Shown one piece after another: positions 10,301 through 17,127 of a stretch of DNA of 64,000 nt (positions within the stretch are counted from its first letter, which is position 1; every line of letters begins with the position of its first letter). The translations under genes and the position numbers were made by a program. Under the pieces are notes generated by a model. That model ran no database searches, was not told the origin of the DNA, and saw nothing but the letters and a program-made list of their open reading frames with translations. This DNA is from Mesonia sp008017825 (GTDB lineage: Bacteria; Bacteroidota; Bacteroidia; Flavobacteriales; Flavobacteriaceae), in the NCBI RefSeq assembly GCF_008017825.1, contig NZ_VRLS01000012.1, forward strand, positions 516,100 to 580,099, written 5' to 3'.

Positions 10301-11898
10301 TGGACAATATCACTTATGACCCCCGAGGAAATATCAAATCGCTAGATAGGTTCGGATATATAAGTTCACAAGCTGGTTATGCCAGTGTAGATTATATCGA
10401 TAAACTTTCTTACTTTTATAAGCCTTTGAGTAATGAACTGGATAAAGTAATAGATACTGCTACCGATGAAGAAGGCTTTATGGATGGGGAAAATACTGAT
10501 AAGGATTATCTCTACGATATCAACGGGAACATGGTAATGGATCAAAACAAGAAAATAGTGTCCATAGATTACAATCATCTCAACCTACCTACCCTTATCC
10601 AAATAGAAAGTGCAACTAGCACTAATATTAATTCTATACTCTATATTTATGATGCAACGGGTGTAAAATTGGAAAAGAGGGTGACCGACCATGATAATGA
10701 AATTAACGGGGAGCCAACCAATACAATTACCCAATATGCAGGGAACTATATTTATAAACAAGAGAACCAGTTGCAGGCTATGAATTTAAAGTTCTTCAGC
10801 CACCCAGAGGGTTATGTGGAACCAAAGGATCCTAGTAATTATGCGCAGGGGTTTGATTATGTTTATCAATATAAGGACCACTTAGGGAACGTACGACTGT
10901 CCTACTCGGACCTTGATCTGAACGGGGCCATCGACCCACAGACCGAGATCCTTGACGAGAAAAACTACTATCCTTTTGGACTTGAACACAAAGGTTACAA
11001 CAATGTCGTGAACGGCACGAAAAACAACTACCATACATATTTAGGCAAAGAACATACTGAGAGCCTTGGTTTAGATATTTATGAAATGGATTGGAGGCAA
11101 TATGACCCTGCGTTAGGGAGATTTAATGTTATAGATAAAATGGCATCTAGTTTTGCTAATCAAACACCATATCATTATGGGAATAATAATCCAATATTTT
11201 TTAAAGACCCAACTGGATTGTTTTCAACTGTGGTAAATGATGATGGTGAAGTTATAGACCACAAAGATGATGAAGATACTAATATTTACCTTAATAGTCG
11301 TAGCGGACCAATAGTTGGACAAGAAGAAGAGGGAAAAGAATATAACGTAGGAGACAAAATTTTTAATGTAGACAATAGTAATCCTGACTATTCTTTATTT
11401 TCTCTAATTGTTAATACAGCTTCAGCAACGACTTCTACAGCAGCAGTAGGTGTATATAAGATTCCTAAAGAAATTCTTGTATATGACGAATCTGGTAAAG
11501 TCATAGGAAAGTGGTTGACTGATATTAAAGTTCCCTTTAAAGCTCTTAAATTAGTAGATGGTGTCTTGCAAGTTGCTGGACCTGTTGCTGATGCAATAAG
11601 TGTTGGAGCTAACACAATAGATTTAGCTAATAGTAATATGTCAGTTGGTAGATATTCATTTAATACGATAGGTACAGGAGCAAGTCTTTATGCTACTTAT
11701 GCTTATGGTGGACCTGCGGGAATAGCAGTAGGGTCATTAGTTTATGTAGGAGATTTAATAATAACTGCAGGTGAAGAAATATCAGAAGCTAAAAAAAATC
11801 ATCCTAATCCAAAGATAAGGAATAGTAAATGGTACGATTTTGGAACAATGTTGAATGAAGTTAAAAATATTATGACGAATAGTATTTGGAAGTGGTAA
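7342..11898 (+). CDS. Rhs family protein with DUF6443-type N-terminus and variable C-terminal tip (candidate polymorphic toxin)
   Basis: I chose the ATG at 7342 because it opens a clean signal peptide (MKKLFTLAIISFLGYSIYGQ) after the stop of the preceding gene; an in-frame ATG at 7237 lies inside that gene. The 1518-residue protein has the Bacteroidota N-terminal motif ESVTYYDGLGRPKQSV, many YD repeats, and the Rhs core end YDPALGRFNVIDK ... PYHYGNNNPIFFKDPTG (about residues 1250-1295). After the core follow about 220 residues of unrelated, AT-rich sequence with a hydrophobic glycine-rich segment (YGGPAGIAVGSLVYVGDLI). Such tips in Rhs proteins are often toxins; I recognise no enzyme here. 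Residues about 290-420 and 424-545 are two copies of one inserted domain. Confidence 0.85.
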   Translation: MKKLFTLAIISFLGYSIYGQSTDENYFKTTAYKAESTLGPVSDDDKLESVTYYDGLGRPKQSVVRGGENGDKEIVTPFVYDDMGRHAKEYLPYAKNVTPGAELEYTSNSNVINNLTTYYTNTYPADIDPNNRNPYSEKVFEPSPLNRVLEQGAPGESWAVDPSTDNDHTIKFDQLTNDALEVRYHRVVFQDASDTEKPTLVTQGYYAEGQLYKQVTKDENWKPVQANPKAHTTEEFTNKQGQVILKRTYDKRTKLDTYYIYDQYGNLTYVLPPGTITESFSEPIGFGFTQNYPWTQLVMVDNEFADSYNERLSEYDNEAILNADVENEYGGQGGFNISTSANGEELSLGISFTANTAFELRNGSLYSLEEIGFFEDTELGRVSGQEYEYVFFIADNQIIIEGYGEVASINKTLQSDEILTYNRNYPWTDYLEVSLEIIDQYESGLEGYSNADILTANIENDYDGYGGLNISVDENDNVTVNINHSLNTTLNLKEGVVISLEMERRLADRLLGVLSGNGYEYQMSIQNNNLYIEGGGELSNANGFYTGFAPAQTNFSTPVLEGLCYIYHYDDRNRLVEKKIPGKGWEYIIYDDQNMPVLTQDAKLREDNNWLFTKYDKLGRVAYTGLHHYEPNSTANDNDARVELQSIIDSYPSSSREERVDVVSNDPGKHYGGMGYCSDPQNRVKTYYTNQYYPNSGQDIVGESNMTLYRVNYYEYNPDDLIQKFSYPIPSQVFNQSVTERTQGLLMGNITRVLSEDCAQKLIYTIYGYDEKGRMIYQAIKNEYLNTEDVTKYQLDFMGNITFTTSTHMKTGKEPLVVSEEFEYDYEGKLIRQNENIRITPPGSQLPTYNHTEGIVKNFYSDLGQLETKMLDVEPYNSVSLLSPALQKVGYGYNIRGWLKTINNISDLNHNTALFAFNINYDQPELTGGVPLYNGNISETHWKTKQGLQNKRSYVYTYDALNRLKSAGYTGGSFQNSFYSWAENYSVDNITYDPRGNIKSLDRFGYISSQAGYASVDYIDKLSYFYKPLSNELDKVIDTATDEEGFMDGENTDKDYLYDINGNMVMDQNKKIVSIDYNHLNLPTLIQIESATSTNINSILYIYDATGVKLEKRVTDHDNEINGEPTNTITQYAGNYIYKQENQLQAMNLKFFSHPEGYVEPKDPSNYAQGFDYVYQYKDHLGNVRLSYSDLDLNGAIDPQTEILDEKNYYPFGLEHKGYNNVVNGTKNNYHTYLGKEHTESLGLDIYEMDWRQYDPALGRFNVIDKMASSFANQTPYHYGNNNPIFFKDPTGLFSTVVNDDGEVIDHKDDEDTNIYLNSRSGPIVGQEEEGKEYNVGDKIFNVDNSNPDYSLFSLIVNTASATTSTAAVGVYKIPKEILVYDESGKVIGKWLTDIKVPFKALKLVDGVLQVAGPVADAISVGANTIDLANSNMSVGRYSFNTIGTGASLYATYAYGGPAGIAVGSLVYVGDLIITAGEEISEAKKNHPNPKIRNSKWYDFGTMLNEVKNIMTNSIWKW

Positions 11899-11907
11899 GT
11901 TTTATTT

Positions 11908-12429
11908 ATGGAAGAAAGATATAAGATTACTAAATTATCTGTATGGCGTTATTTTTATAAGATTGTAGTGATAACTTTTTTTGCTCATATCTTGACGGCT
12001 TTTGCTATAATATTCTTTAGAAAAATTATAGAATTAAATAGCATTATTTTAATATTACTAGCTGTTACATCAGCTTGGTTATTGTTTTTTATGTTGCCAC
12101 TATGCATTCTATATTTTAATCACAGGAAGTTCAGTAAATCAGTTGTTTTTGAAATCAATGATAAAGATTACAGTTATAAAACAAAAACAGATGTAATTAA
12201 CTTTAATGAAGAAGATATAATAAATATAAAGCTATGGTTGTCGCCGCCATCTTACGATAAGAGAATAGATTTTTTATATTTTGGTAAATATCATTTTGCT
12301 ACGATAAATACAAAACAGAATAAATCATTTAATCTTTCTTGTCTTGTTTTTGATAAAATAGAGAGTGTTTTTGCAGAAAAACTAATTGAAAGAAAAAAGA
12401 AGCTATTCCCTATTATGAAATCACAATAA
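11908..12429 (+). CDS. Small membrane protein, candidate immunity protein for the Rhs tip
   Basis: The 173-residue protein has two strongly hydrophobic segments (about residues 18-38 and 45-68) followed by a soluble domain of about 100 residues of alternating beta-like sequence (VVFEINDKDYSYKTKTDVINF, DIINIKLWL), like the PH-type fold of bacterial two-TM proteins. It starts only 9 bp after the Rhs stop, shares the low G+C content of the Rhs tip, and is followed directly by a terminator. This is the standard position of an immunity gene in polymorphic toxin loci. A membrane location would fit a toxin acting at the membrane. No family was recognised; the function is inferred from position. Confidence 0.55.
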   Translation: MEERYKITKLSVWRYFYKIVVITFFAHILTAFAIIFFRKIIELNSIILILLAVTSAWLLFFMLPLCILYFNHRKFSKSVVFEINDKDYSYKTKTDVINFNEEDIINIKLWLSPPSYDKRIDFLYFGKYHFATINTKQNKSFNLSCLVFDKIESVFAEKLIERKKKLFPIMKSQ

Positions 12430-12444
12430 TGCATTGAATTTTAG

Positions 12445-12473
12445 AAAACCACCTTTAACGAGGTGGTTTTTTT
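12445..12473 (+). terminator. Rho-independent terminator after the Rhs tip/immunity genes
   Basis: An inverted repeat AAACCACCTTT / AGGTGGTTT with a loop around AACG is followed by a T run. It ends the Rhs transcript before the IS1-family element. Confidence 0.8.
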
Positions 12474-12487
12474 ATGCGTAAGTATTA

Positions 12488-13343
12488 GGTAATGTAGTAA
12501 ACTGGTTCTTTGTTAAAATATTTCGTGTTAGTTTCTGAAAGTCAATAAATTAATTAAATGTGAGTTCTTATAAAATCCCTTACTTTTGGTGTTTTGAAAC
12601 AATATAAACTCCTTAGAAGTTATAAAATAAGACTTCTATATACCTACGTGTAGTAAATGTGTGCTTGATTATATTTGCAGTTATGGATTGTAAAAATTGT
12701 AATAGCAGCAACTGTATAAAAAAAGGGAAACGAAATGATAAACAACGCTATTTCTGTAAAGACTGTAATCTAAGTTTTCAGTTAGATTATGAGTATAATG
12801 CATATAAGCCACAAACAAATATGTTAATAAAAAGCTTGTTAAAAGAAGGCTGTGGGGTGAGGAGTATTTCTCGAATAATGAATATTTCCAGTAAAACCGT
12901 CCTCTCAAGAATACTGAAAATAAGCAAACAGGCTAAAGTTCCCAATTTTAATACATTGGGATGTAAGTTTGAAATTGATGAGATGTGGACATATGTAAAA
13001 CAAAAAAAAGATTTCACTTGGATTACTTATGTAATAGAGAGAGAATCAAAAACAGTAATTGATTTTTTTATCGGTCGTAAATCCATAAATAATATAAAGC
13101 CATTGATTAATAAAGTGCTTTTGCTTCAGCCAAATAAGATTTATACCGATAGGCTAAATATTTATCCAAGCATGATCCCAAAAGAAATTCACAGACGATT
13201 TCAATATGCTACCAATAAAATCGAAAGAATGAATCTAACCCTCAGAACCCACATTAAGAGGTTAGGCAGAAAGACGATATGTTTTTCAAAAAAAACGCTT
13301 TACTTAGAAGCACATTTAAAGATATACTTTTGGGGGCATTAAT
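12488..13343 (+). mobile_element. IS1-family insertion sequence, apparently complete
   Basis: The left end GGTAATGTAGTAAAC resembles the IS1 terminus (GGTGATG...). The right end overlaps the transposase stop codon (GGGGGCATTAAT), giving imperfect terminal inverted repeats. The element is about 0.86 kb with a single transposase gene. I could not see a clear 8-9 bp target duplication, so the right end is approximate. A decayed copy lies at 3296-3777 in the same orientation, so the two flank the Rhs genes. Confidence 0.8.
12683..13342 (+). CDS. IS1-family transposase (single-frame type)
   Basis: The ATG at 12683 begins MDCKNCNSSNCIKKGKR, the N-terminal zinc finger (C..C, then YFCKDC) of InsA. 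It is followed by a HTH (RSISRIMNISSKTVLSRIL) and the IS1 DDE domain: D in EIDEMWTYV, D in IYTDRLNIYP, and the C-terminal signature NKIERMNLTLRTHIKRLGR followed by KTICFSK. IS1 itself needs a frameshift between insA and insB; here both parts are one frame of 219 residues. An ATG at 12659 is possible but adds only an unconserved leader. It probably supports transposition of this element. Confidence 0.9.
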   Translation: MDCKNCNSSNCIKKGKRNDKQRYFCKDCNLSFQLDYEYNAYKPQTNMLIKSLLKEGCGVRSISRIMNISSKTVLSRILKISKQAKVPNFNTLGCKFEIDEMWTYVKQKKDFTWITYVIERESKTVIDFFIGRKSINNIKPLINKVLLLQPNKIYTDRLNIYPSMIPKEIHRRFQYATNKIERMNLTLRTHIKRLGRKTICFSKKTLYLEAHLKIYFWGH

Positions 13344-13417
13344 TTTCCACTTCTTGAAACGACAATTATAGAATCACTTACGAATCTTGGCAAAGTAAAT
13401 ATTAAATCTTAAGAATT

Positions 13418-13446
13418 TTTGATTACTTAAAATTTAACTAACTTTA
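13418..13446 (+). promoter_or_regulatory. Putative Bacteroidota-type promoter for the second secretion operon
   Basis: TTTG at 13418, a 17-bp spacer, and TAACTTTA at 13439 fit the -33/-7 pattern (TTTG...TAnnTTTG) with one mismatch. The ATG at 13461 follows 14 bp later. It would drive the operon 13461-18257. Confidence 0.5.
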
Positions 13447-13460
13447 CCGAAAGCTACAGG

Positions 13461-14192
13461 ATGACCTCACGTTTTATTTTTTTATTCATTTTTTTTTCAG
13501 TTTTTTCAGCCTGCAAAACTGTTTCCATTGACCAGGACACCTATAGGATAACCAGTGATCCTGTGTTGTTAGGAAGTATAGGTACTGGTAAAGAATATAT
13601 TCTAGAAGAAGATTATACTAACACCGCTTTCGTAGAATACCAACAGCCAATAAAGCTGAGCAGCTCTATTCTCCCTTTTACAAAAAGAACTTATAAGTTG
13701 TTTAATGAAGCCTCAAAAAAGCAACCTAGCGATCTAAAGATTAATTATACCGATTCTCTGGTCGAAAAACCTAAGTTTGTTCAATTGCATATTTCTGATA
13801 AAGTAACTGTCTTAGAACAGTTAAACAATAAAAATAACGAGGAATTGATAGACTATTTAAAAGTACAGCCCGAAGCTAAAATGGTGACATCGATTTCTTT
13901 GGCTTTAAACCAAGAAAAGTTAAATCAACTTCAAACGGCAGAAGGTGCTTTTTTAACTCAATCTGGTTATAAACATTATGTGATTAGCTTATATAAGGAA
14001 GGAGAACCAATAGATCAAATACAATTGAACGATGGGGCGGTTTTTGCTTACGAAACCAGTTCTTTCTGTTGGAAAGAAAACAAGAGACGCCAATTACAAA
14101 TCGTGGATATTACCAATGGGGATCCCTGTCCTAAAAAAACATATTCCAACTCAAGAAAAGTAATTAAGGAAGAAAATTATTTTAAACTTTAA
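13461..14192 (+). CDS. Lipoprotein of unknown function, first gene of secretion operon 2
   Basis: The 243 residues start with a lipoprotein signal (FIFLFIFFSVFSAC, Cys as lipid anchor). No domain was recognised in the rest, which looks like a soluble periplasmic or outer-membrane-attached protein. It is followed 10 bp later by another lipoprotein and then by type II secretion genes on the same strand, so it may act as a pilotin or accessory protein for the secretin. That role is an inference from position; a small outer-membrane lipoprotein is a usual component of such systems. Confidence 0.7.
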   Translation: MTSRFIFLFIFFSVFSACKTVSIDQDTYRITSDPVLLGSIGTGKEYILEEDYTNTAFVEYQQPIKLSSSILPFTKRTYKLFNEASKKQPSDLKINYTDSLVEKPKFVQLHISDKVTVLEQLNNKNNEELIDYLKVQPEAKMVTSISLALNQEKLNQLQTAEGAFLTQSGYKHYVISLYKEGEPIDQIQLNDGAVFAYETSSFCWKENKRRQLQIVDITNGDPCPKKTYSNSRKVIKEENYFKL

Positions 14193-14202
14193 ATTTCCTC
14201 AA

Positions 14203-14574
14203 ATGAAAGCCCAGTTTCTTATAATTATTTTGATAGCCTCTACAATGCTAACTGGATGTGAAGATATTATTGAGGTAGATAATATTTCGGAAGAAAGGGT
14301 TAAATTATTGGCGCCAGCAGATGATGTGATTTCAAATAGCACTACCATATCTTTTAGTTGGGAAATGATAGAAGAAGCGGATGCTTATCAACTTCAGGTT
14401 GCTAAACCTTCTTTTGAAGAAGCCATTGAAATTGTTACCGATACCACATCCAGTTCCACCAGATATTCGGAAACCTATAGCGAGGGTAATTTTGAGTGGC
14501 GGGTAAAAGCTTTGAATAGTGCATATGAGACTGAATATACAACCCACAGCTTCTCGATCGTACAAGAAGAATAA
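14203..14574 (+). CDS. Small lipoprotein with a fibronectin type III-like domain
   Basis: Lipobox MLTGC is followed by a single domain of about 95 residues. LLAPADDVISNSTTISFSW, then ADAYQLQVAK, then FEWRVKALNS resembles the Fn3-like domains common in Bacteroidota surface lipoproteins. It lies 10 bp after another lipoprotein gene and 6 bp before the PilP/GspC-like gene, so it belongs to the same transcript. An adaptor role at the outer membrane is possible; nothing in the sequence names a partner. Confidence 0.7.
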   Translation: MKAQFLIIILIASTMLTGCEDIIEVDNISEERVKLLAPADDVISNSTTISFSWEMIEEADAYQLQVAKPSFEEAIEIVTDTTSSSTRYSETYSEGNFEWRVKALNSAYETEYTTHSFSIVQEE

Positions 14575-14580
14575 CCAAAG

Positions 14581-15048
14581 ATGAAAAAGCGTACCAAAAC
14601 ATATGTTTTGCTAAGTATAGTGATTGTGGTATGGGCTATTATTGGCTACAAGGTTATTTCAGCTTTAAATCCAGATGAGCCCAATAACCAACATATCAAA
14701 AATTTTAAAACGGTTTTCAACCCGACAACTCAAGAGGAAAGGGACACTTTTTCAGTACAGCCCGTTAGAAAAGATCCATTCCTTGGTACATTATTGATAA
14801 AACCCGAGCCAAAGAAAATAACAAAATCTACCGTAAACGCAAAGAAAGTTCAGTGGCCAACGGTCAACTATCAAGGAATTGTCAGTAAAATGAGTTCCAA
14901 AAGGGATCAAGTATATATTGTAACGATCAATCAAGTTCAGTACTTGGCGAAGAAAGGTCAAATCATTGATAGTATCAAGGTAGTTAATGGAAATGAAAAC
15001 CAAGTCGTTCTAAGGTATAAAAATGAACTAAAAACAATTTCTCTATAA
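14581..15048 (+). CDS. GspC/PilP-like inner-membrane protein
   Basis: The 155 residues have one N-terminal membrane segment (TYVLLSIVIVVWAIIGYKVI), a linker with VRKDPFLG, the RDPF-type motif also seen in PilP, and a C-terminal beta-rich domain (VNYQGIVSKMSSKRDQVYIV, then QYLAKKGQIIDSIKVV and VVLRYKNELKTISL) that fits the homology region of GspC/PilP. These proteins link the inner-membrane platform to the N0 domain of the secretin. Position in an operon with pseudopilins and GspF supports the call. Confidence 0.65.
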   Translation: MKKRTKTYVLLSIVIVVWAIIGYKVISALNPDEPNNQHIKNFKTVFNPTTQEERDTFSVQPVRKDPFLGTLLIKPEPKKITKSTVNAKKVQWPTVNYQGIVSKMSSKRDQVYIVTINQVQYLAKKGQIIDSIKVVNGNENQVVLRYKNELKTISL

Positions 15049-15057
15049 AATTAAAAT

Positions 15058-16350
15058 ATGTTCTTTAAAGTAAAGGCAGGAGCATTGCAATTGACCATTT
15101 ATATTGTTGTGGTTATAGCTATCCTTCTGTCCGTTTTTTTGATCTTGGTACATACCCAAAACTATTTTAAGCTTACACACGAGCAATTATTAAATGCCAC
15201 TAAATTAAACGACAAAGCAATTTACCATTCTTTGCTCTATCATCCAATTCCTTTAGGAGACTCTATAAACCTTCAAATTTTCGAGAAGGAAAATATAGAA
15301 GTAAGCGTTAAAAGAACTTATTGGGGTATTTTTAGTAAAATCGAAGCGACAAGCACATTCAAAAGCAGTTCCATCAAAAAGATTTCCTTAACTGGTGCAA
15401 AGCAAGAACTGAATTCGAGACCCGCACTATATTTAGCAGATTTTAATAGACCATTGGTGGTGGTCGGCAATACGTATATTAAAGGAGCGGCTTATGTTCC
15501 CACACAGGGTGTTAGAGCAGGTAACATTAATGGTAAAAGCTTTTACAGTTCGCAATTAATAGAGGGACCAGTTTATAGTTATCCACGGAAATTACCCCAA
15601 GTCAGTAATGAGTTACAGCAGCAAATCAAATTCATTCCAGAAAAATTTAAAGAATTATCGGACTCTCATTTTTTGCCAAATACTATTGTTGATTCTATTA
15701 GTAATTCATTCCACTCTCCTGTCCAAATCTTATATGAAAAAAAAGCAATCAACCTTGAGCACTGTAGATTAACTGGAAACCTTATCATCCAATCGGATAA
15801 CAAAATAACGGTTACCCTAACAGCTAAATTAACAGATGTCATTTTAATAGCACCGGAGATAGAAATAAAAGATAATGTAAAAGGAACGTTTCAAGCTTTC
15901 GCCACAGAAAAAATCAGTGTTGGAAAAAATGTAACTTTACAGTATCCATCCGCTTTGGTAATGAACAAAAAAGAAGAAAAAAAGGCATTGGATAGTACTA
16001 AAAACATAATTCACAATAATTCAAAAAGTCGTTTTAAAATCGATAAGGGTTCTGCAATTGAAGGAATTGTATTGGATCTGGGAGAATATAATCCGCAAAG
16101 CTATAATTCAGACATTTTAATCGAAGAGAACACAGAGATCCTTGGCGAACTTTATGCCACGGGAAATATTGAACTAAAGGGGAGGGTTAAAGGAACGGTG
16201 TATGCCAATAATTTCCTGACTAGGGAAAAAGGCTCTATTTACCAGAATCATTTGTTCAACGTAACCATAGATGTCAGTAAGCTACCAGAGGAGTATGTGG
16301 GTTTGGATATCGAGAATAAAGATAAAGGAATTGTGAAATGGTTGTACTAA
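15058..16350 (+). CDS. Membrane-anchored pseudopilus-associated protein with beta-helix/bactofilin-like body
   Basis: The 430-residue protein has an N-terminal hydrophobic helix (LQLTIYIVVVIAILLSVFLI) preceded by a short basic leader, comparable to a GspK/PilX-type minor pseudopilin start but without the Glu at +5. The body is dominated by short hydrophobic strands with regular spacing (GNLIIQSDNKITVTL, DVILIAPEIEIKDNV, and near the C-terminus TEILGELYATGNIELKGRVK followed by GTVYANNF), the pattern of polymer-forming bactofilin/beta-helix domains. It overlaps the next pseudopilin gene by 13 bp. It may be the tip component of the pseudopilus; that is inferred. Confidence 0.6.
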   Translation: MFFKVKAGALQLTIYIVVVIAILLSVFLILVHTQNYFKLTHEQLLNATKLNDKAIYHSLLYHPIPLGDSINLQIFEKENIEVSVKRTYWGIFSKIEATSTFKSSSIKKISLTGAKQELNSRPALYLADFNRPLVVVGNTYIKGAAYVPTQGVRAGNINGKSFYSSQLIEGPVYSYPRKLPQVSNELQQQIKFIPEKFKELSDSHFLPNTIVDSISNSFHSPVQILYEKKAINLEHCRLTGNLIIQSDNKITVTLTAKLTDVILIAPEIEIKDNVKGTFQAFATEKISVGKNVTLQYPSALVMNKKEEKKALDSTKNIIHNNSKSRFKIDKGSAIEGIVLDLGEYNPQSYNSDILIEENTEILGELYATGNIELKGRVKGTVYANNFLTREKGSIYQNHLFNVTIDVSKLPEEYVGLDIENKDKGIVKWLY

Positions 16351-16673
16351 AAAAAATAAAATCCTCGACACTAATGGAGACTTTGGTGGCTACCATAATC
16401 CTTATAATCATATTTGTGATATCAAGTTTAATTCTGAACAATATTTTTGGAGCCAGTATTCAGGGCGATAAAGAAAAGATAAATAATAGGCTAAAGGAAC
16501 TGGAATATTTTTACAGATATGATAAAATAGAATTGCCATATGAAGAGGATTTCAATGGATGGGGAGTCTATATCATTTCTTATAAAGAAAGTAATCAACA
16601 GCTGGTGCGTTTCGAAATAACGAATAAAGACACTAATAAATCCTTGAGTTATAGCATATATGCAGAAGATTAA
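16338..16673 (+). CDS. Minor pseudopilin, GspI/PilV-like
   Basis: The 111 residues begin with the leader MVVLKKIKS and the pilin-type segment STLMETLVATIILIIIFVI with Glu at +5. A short globular domain follows. The residue before the likely cleavage site is Ser, not Gly. The gene overlaps its neighbours on both sides (13 and 14 bp), a tightly coupled pseudopilin cluster. The family assignment as GspI rather than GspH rests only on order and size. Confidence 0.75.
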   Translation: MVVLKKIKSSTLMETLVATIILIIIFVISSLILNNIFGASIQGDKEKINNRLKELEYFYRYDKIELPYEEDFNGWGVYIISYKESNQQLVRFEITNKDTNKSLSYSIYAED

Positions 16674-17127
16674 AAAAATACCTTCCTATACCTTAAGTGA
16701 GTTAATTGTAGTGATAATTATTACGAGTATTGTTGTGGGATTGGCATTCTCTATACTACGTTTGGTTCAGAATCAAATATTTTCTATAAGACAGAATTTT
16801 GAGAATACCACAGAAGTAAGAAAATTAGAGCAATCGCTAACTCTAGATTTTAATAGATATAAAACCATAAATTATGATCCTTTAAAAGACATCTTGTATT
16901 TTTCAACCCCGATCAATTCCACAAATTACCAATTTGAAGATGATTTTGTGGTAAAAGAGTTAGATACCTTTAGAGTTTCAATTAATAGGAAAATCTTTTA
17001 TAAAATGGGAGAAACGGTTACCGATGGAAAAATAGATGGGACAAAGTTATTCTGCTCTAAAAGATATCAATCCAGAGAATTGTTTATATTCAAACAGAAT
17101 GCTGCAATAGATTATATAGAAGAATGA
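16660..17127 (+). CDS. Minor pseudopilin, GspJ/PilW-like
   Basis: The 155-residue protein starts MQKIKKIPS followed by YTLSELIVVIIITSIVVGL, a class III leader with Glu at +5 and again Ser at the -1 position. A hydrophilic domain of about 120 residues follows with a GspJ-like layout (basic helix QNQIFSIRQNFENTTEVRKLEQSL, broken here over residues 37-60). It overlaps the preceding pseudopilin and the following gspF by a few bases. Confidence 0.75.
   Translation: MQKIKKIPSYTLSELIVVIIITSIVVGLAFSILRLVQNQIFSIRQNFENTTEVRKLEQSLTLDFNRYKTINYDPLKDILYFSTPINSTNYQFEDDFVVKELDTFRVSINRKIFYKMGETVTDGKIDGTKLFCSKRYQSRELFIFKQNAAIDYIEE

Noticed and set aside
10832..11038. Minus-strand frame within the Rhs core
   Set aside because: It is a shadow of the G+C-richer, conserved Rhs core end on the plus strand.
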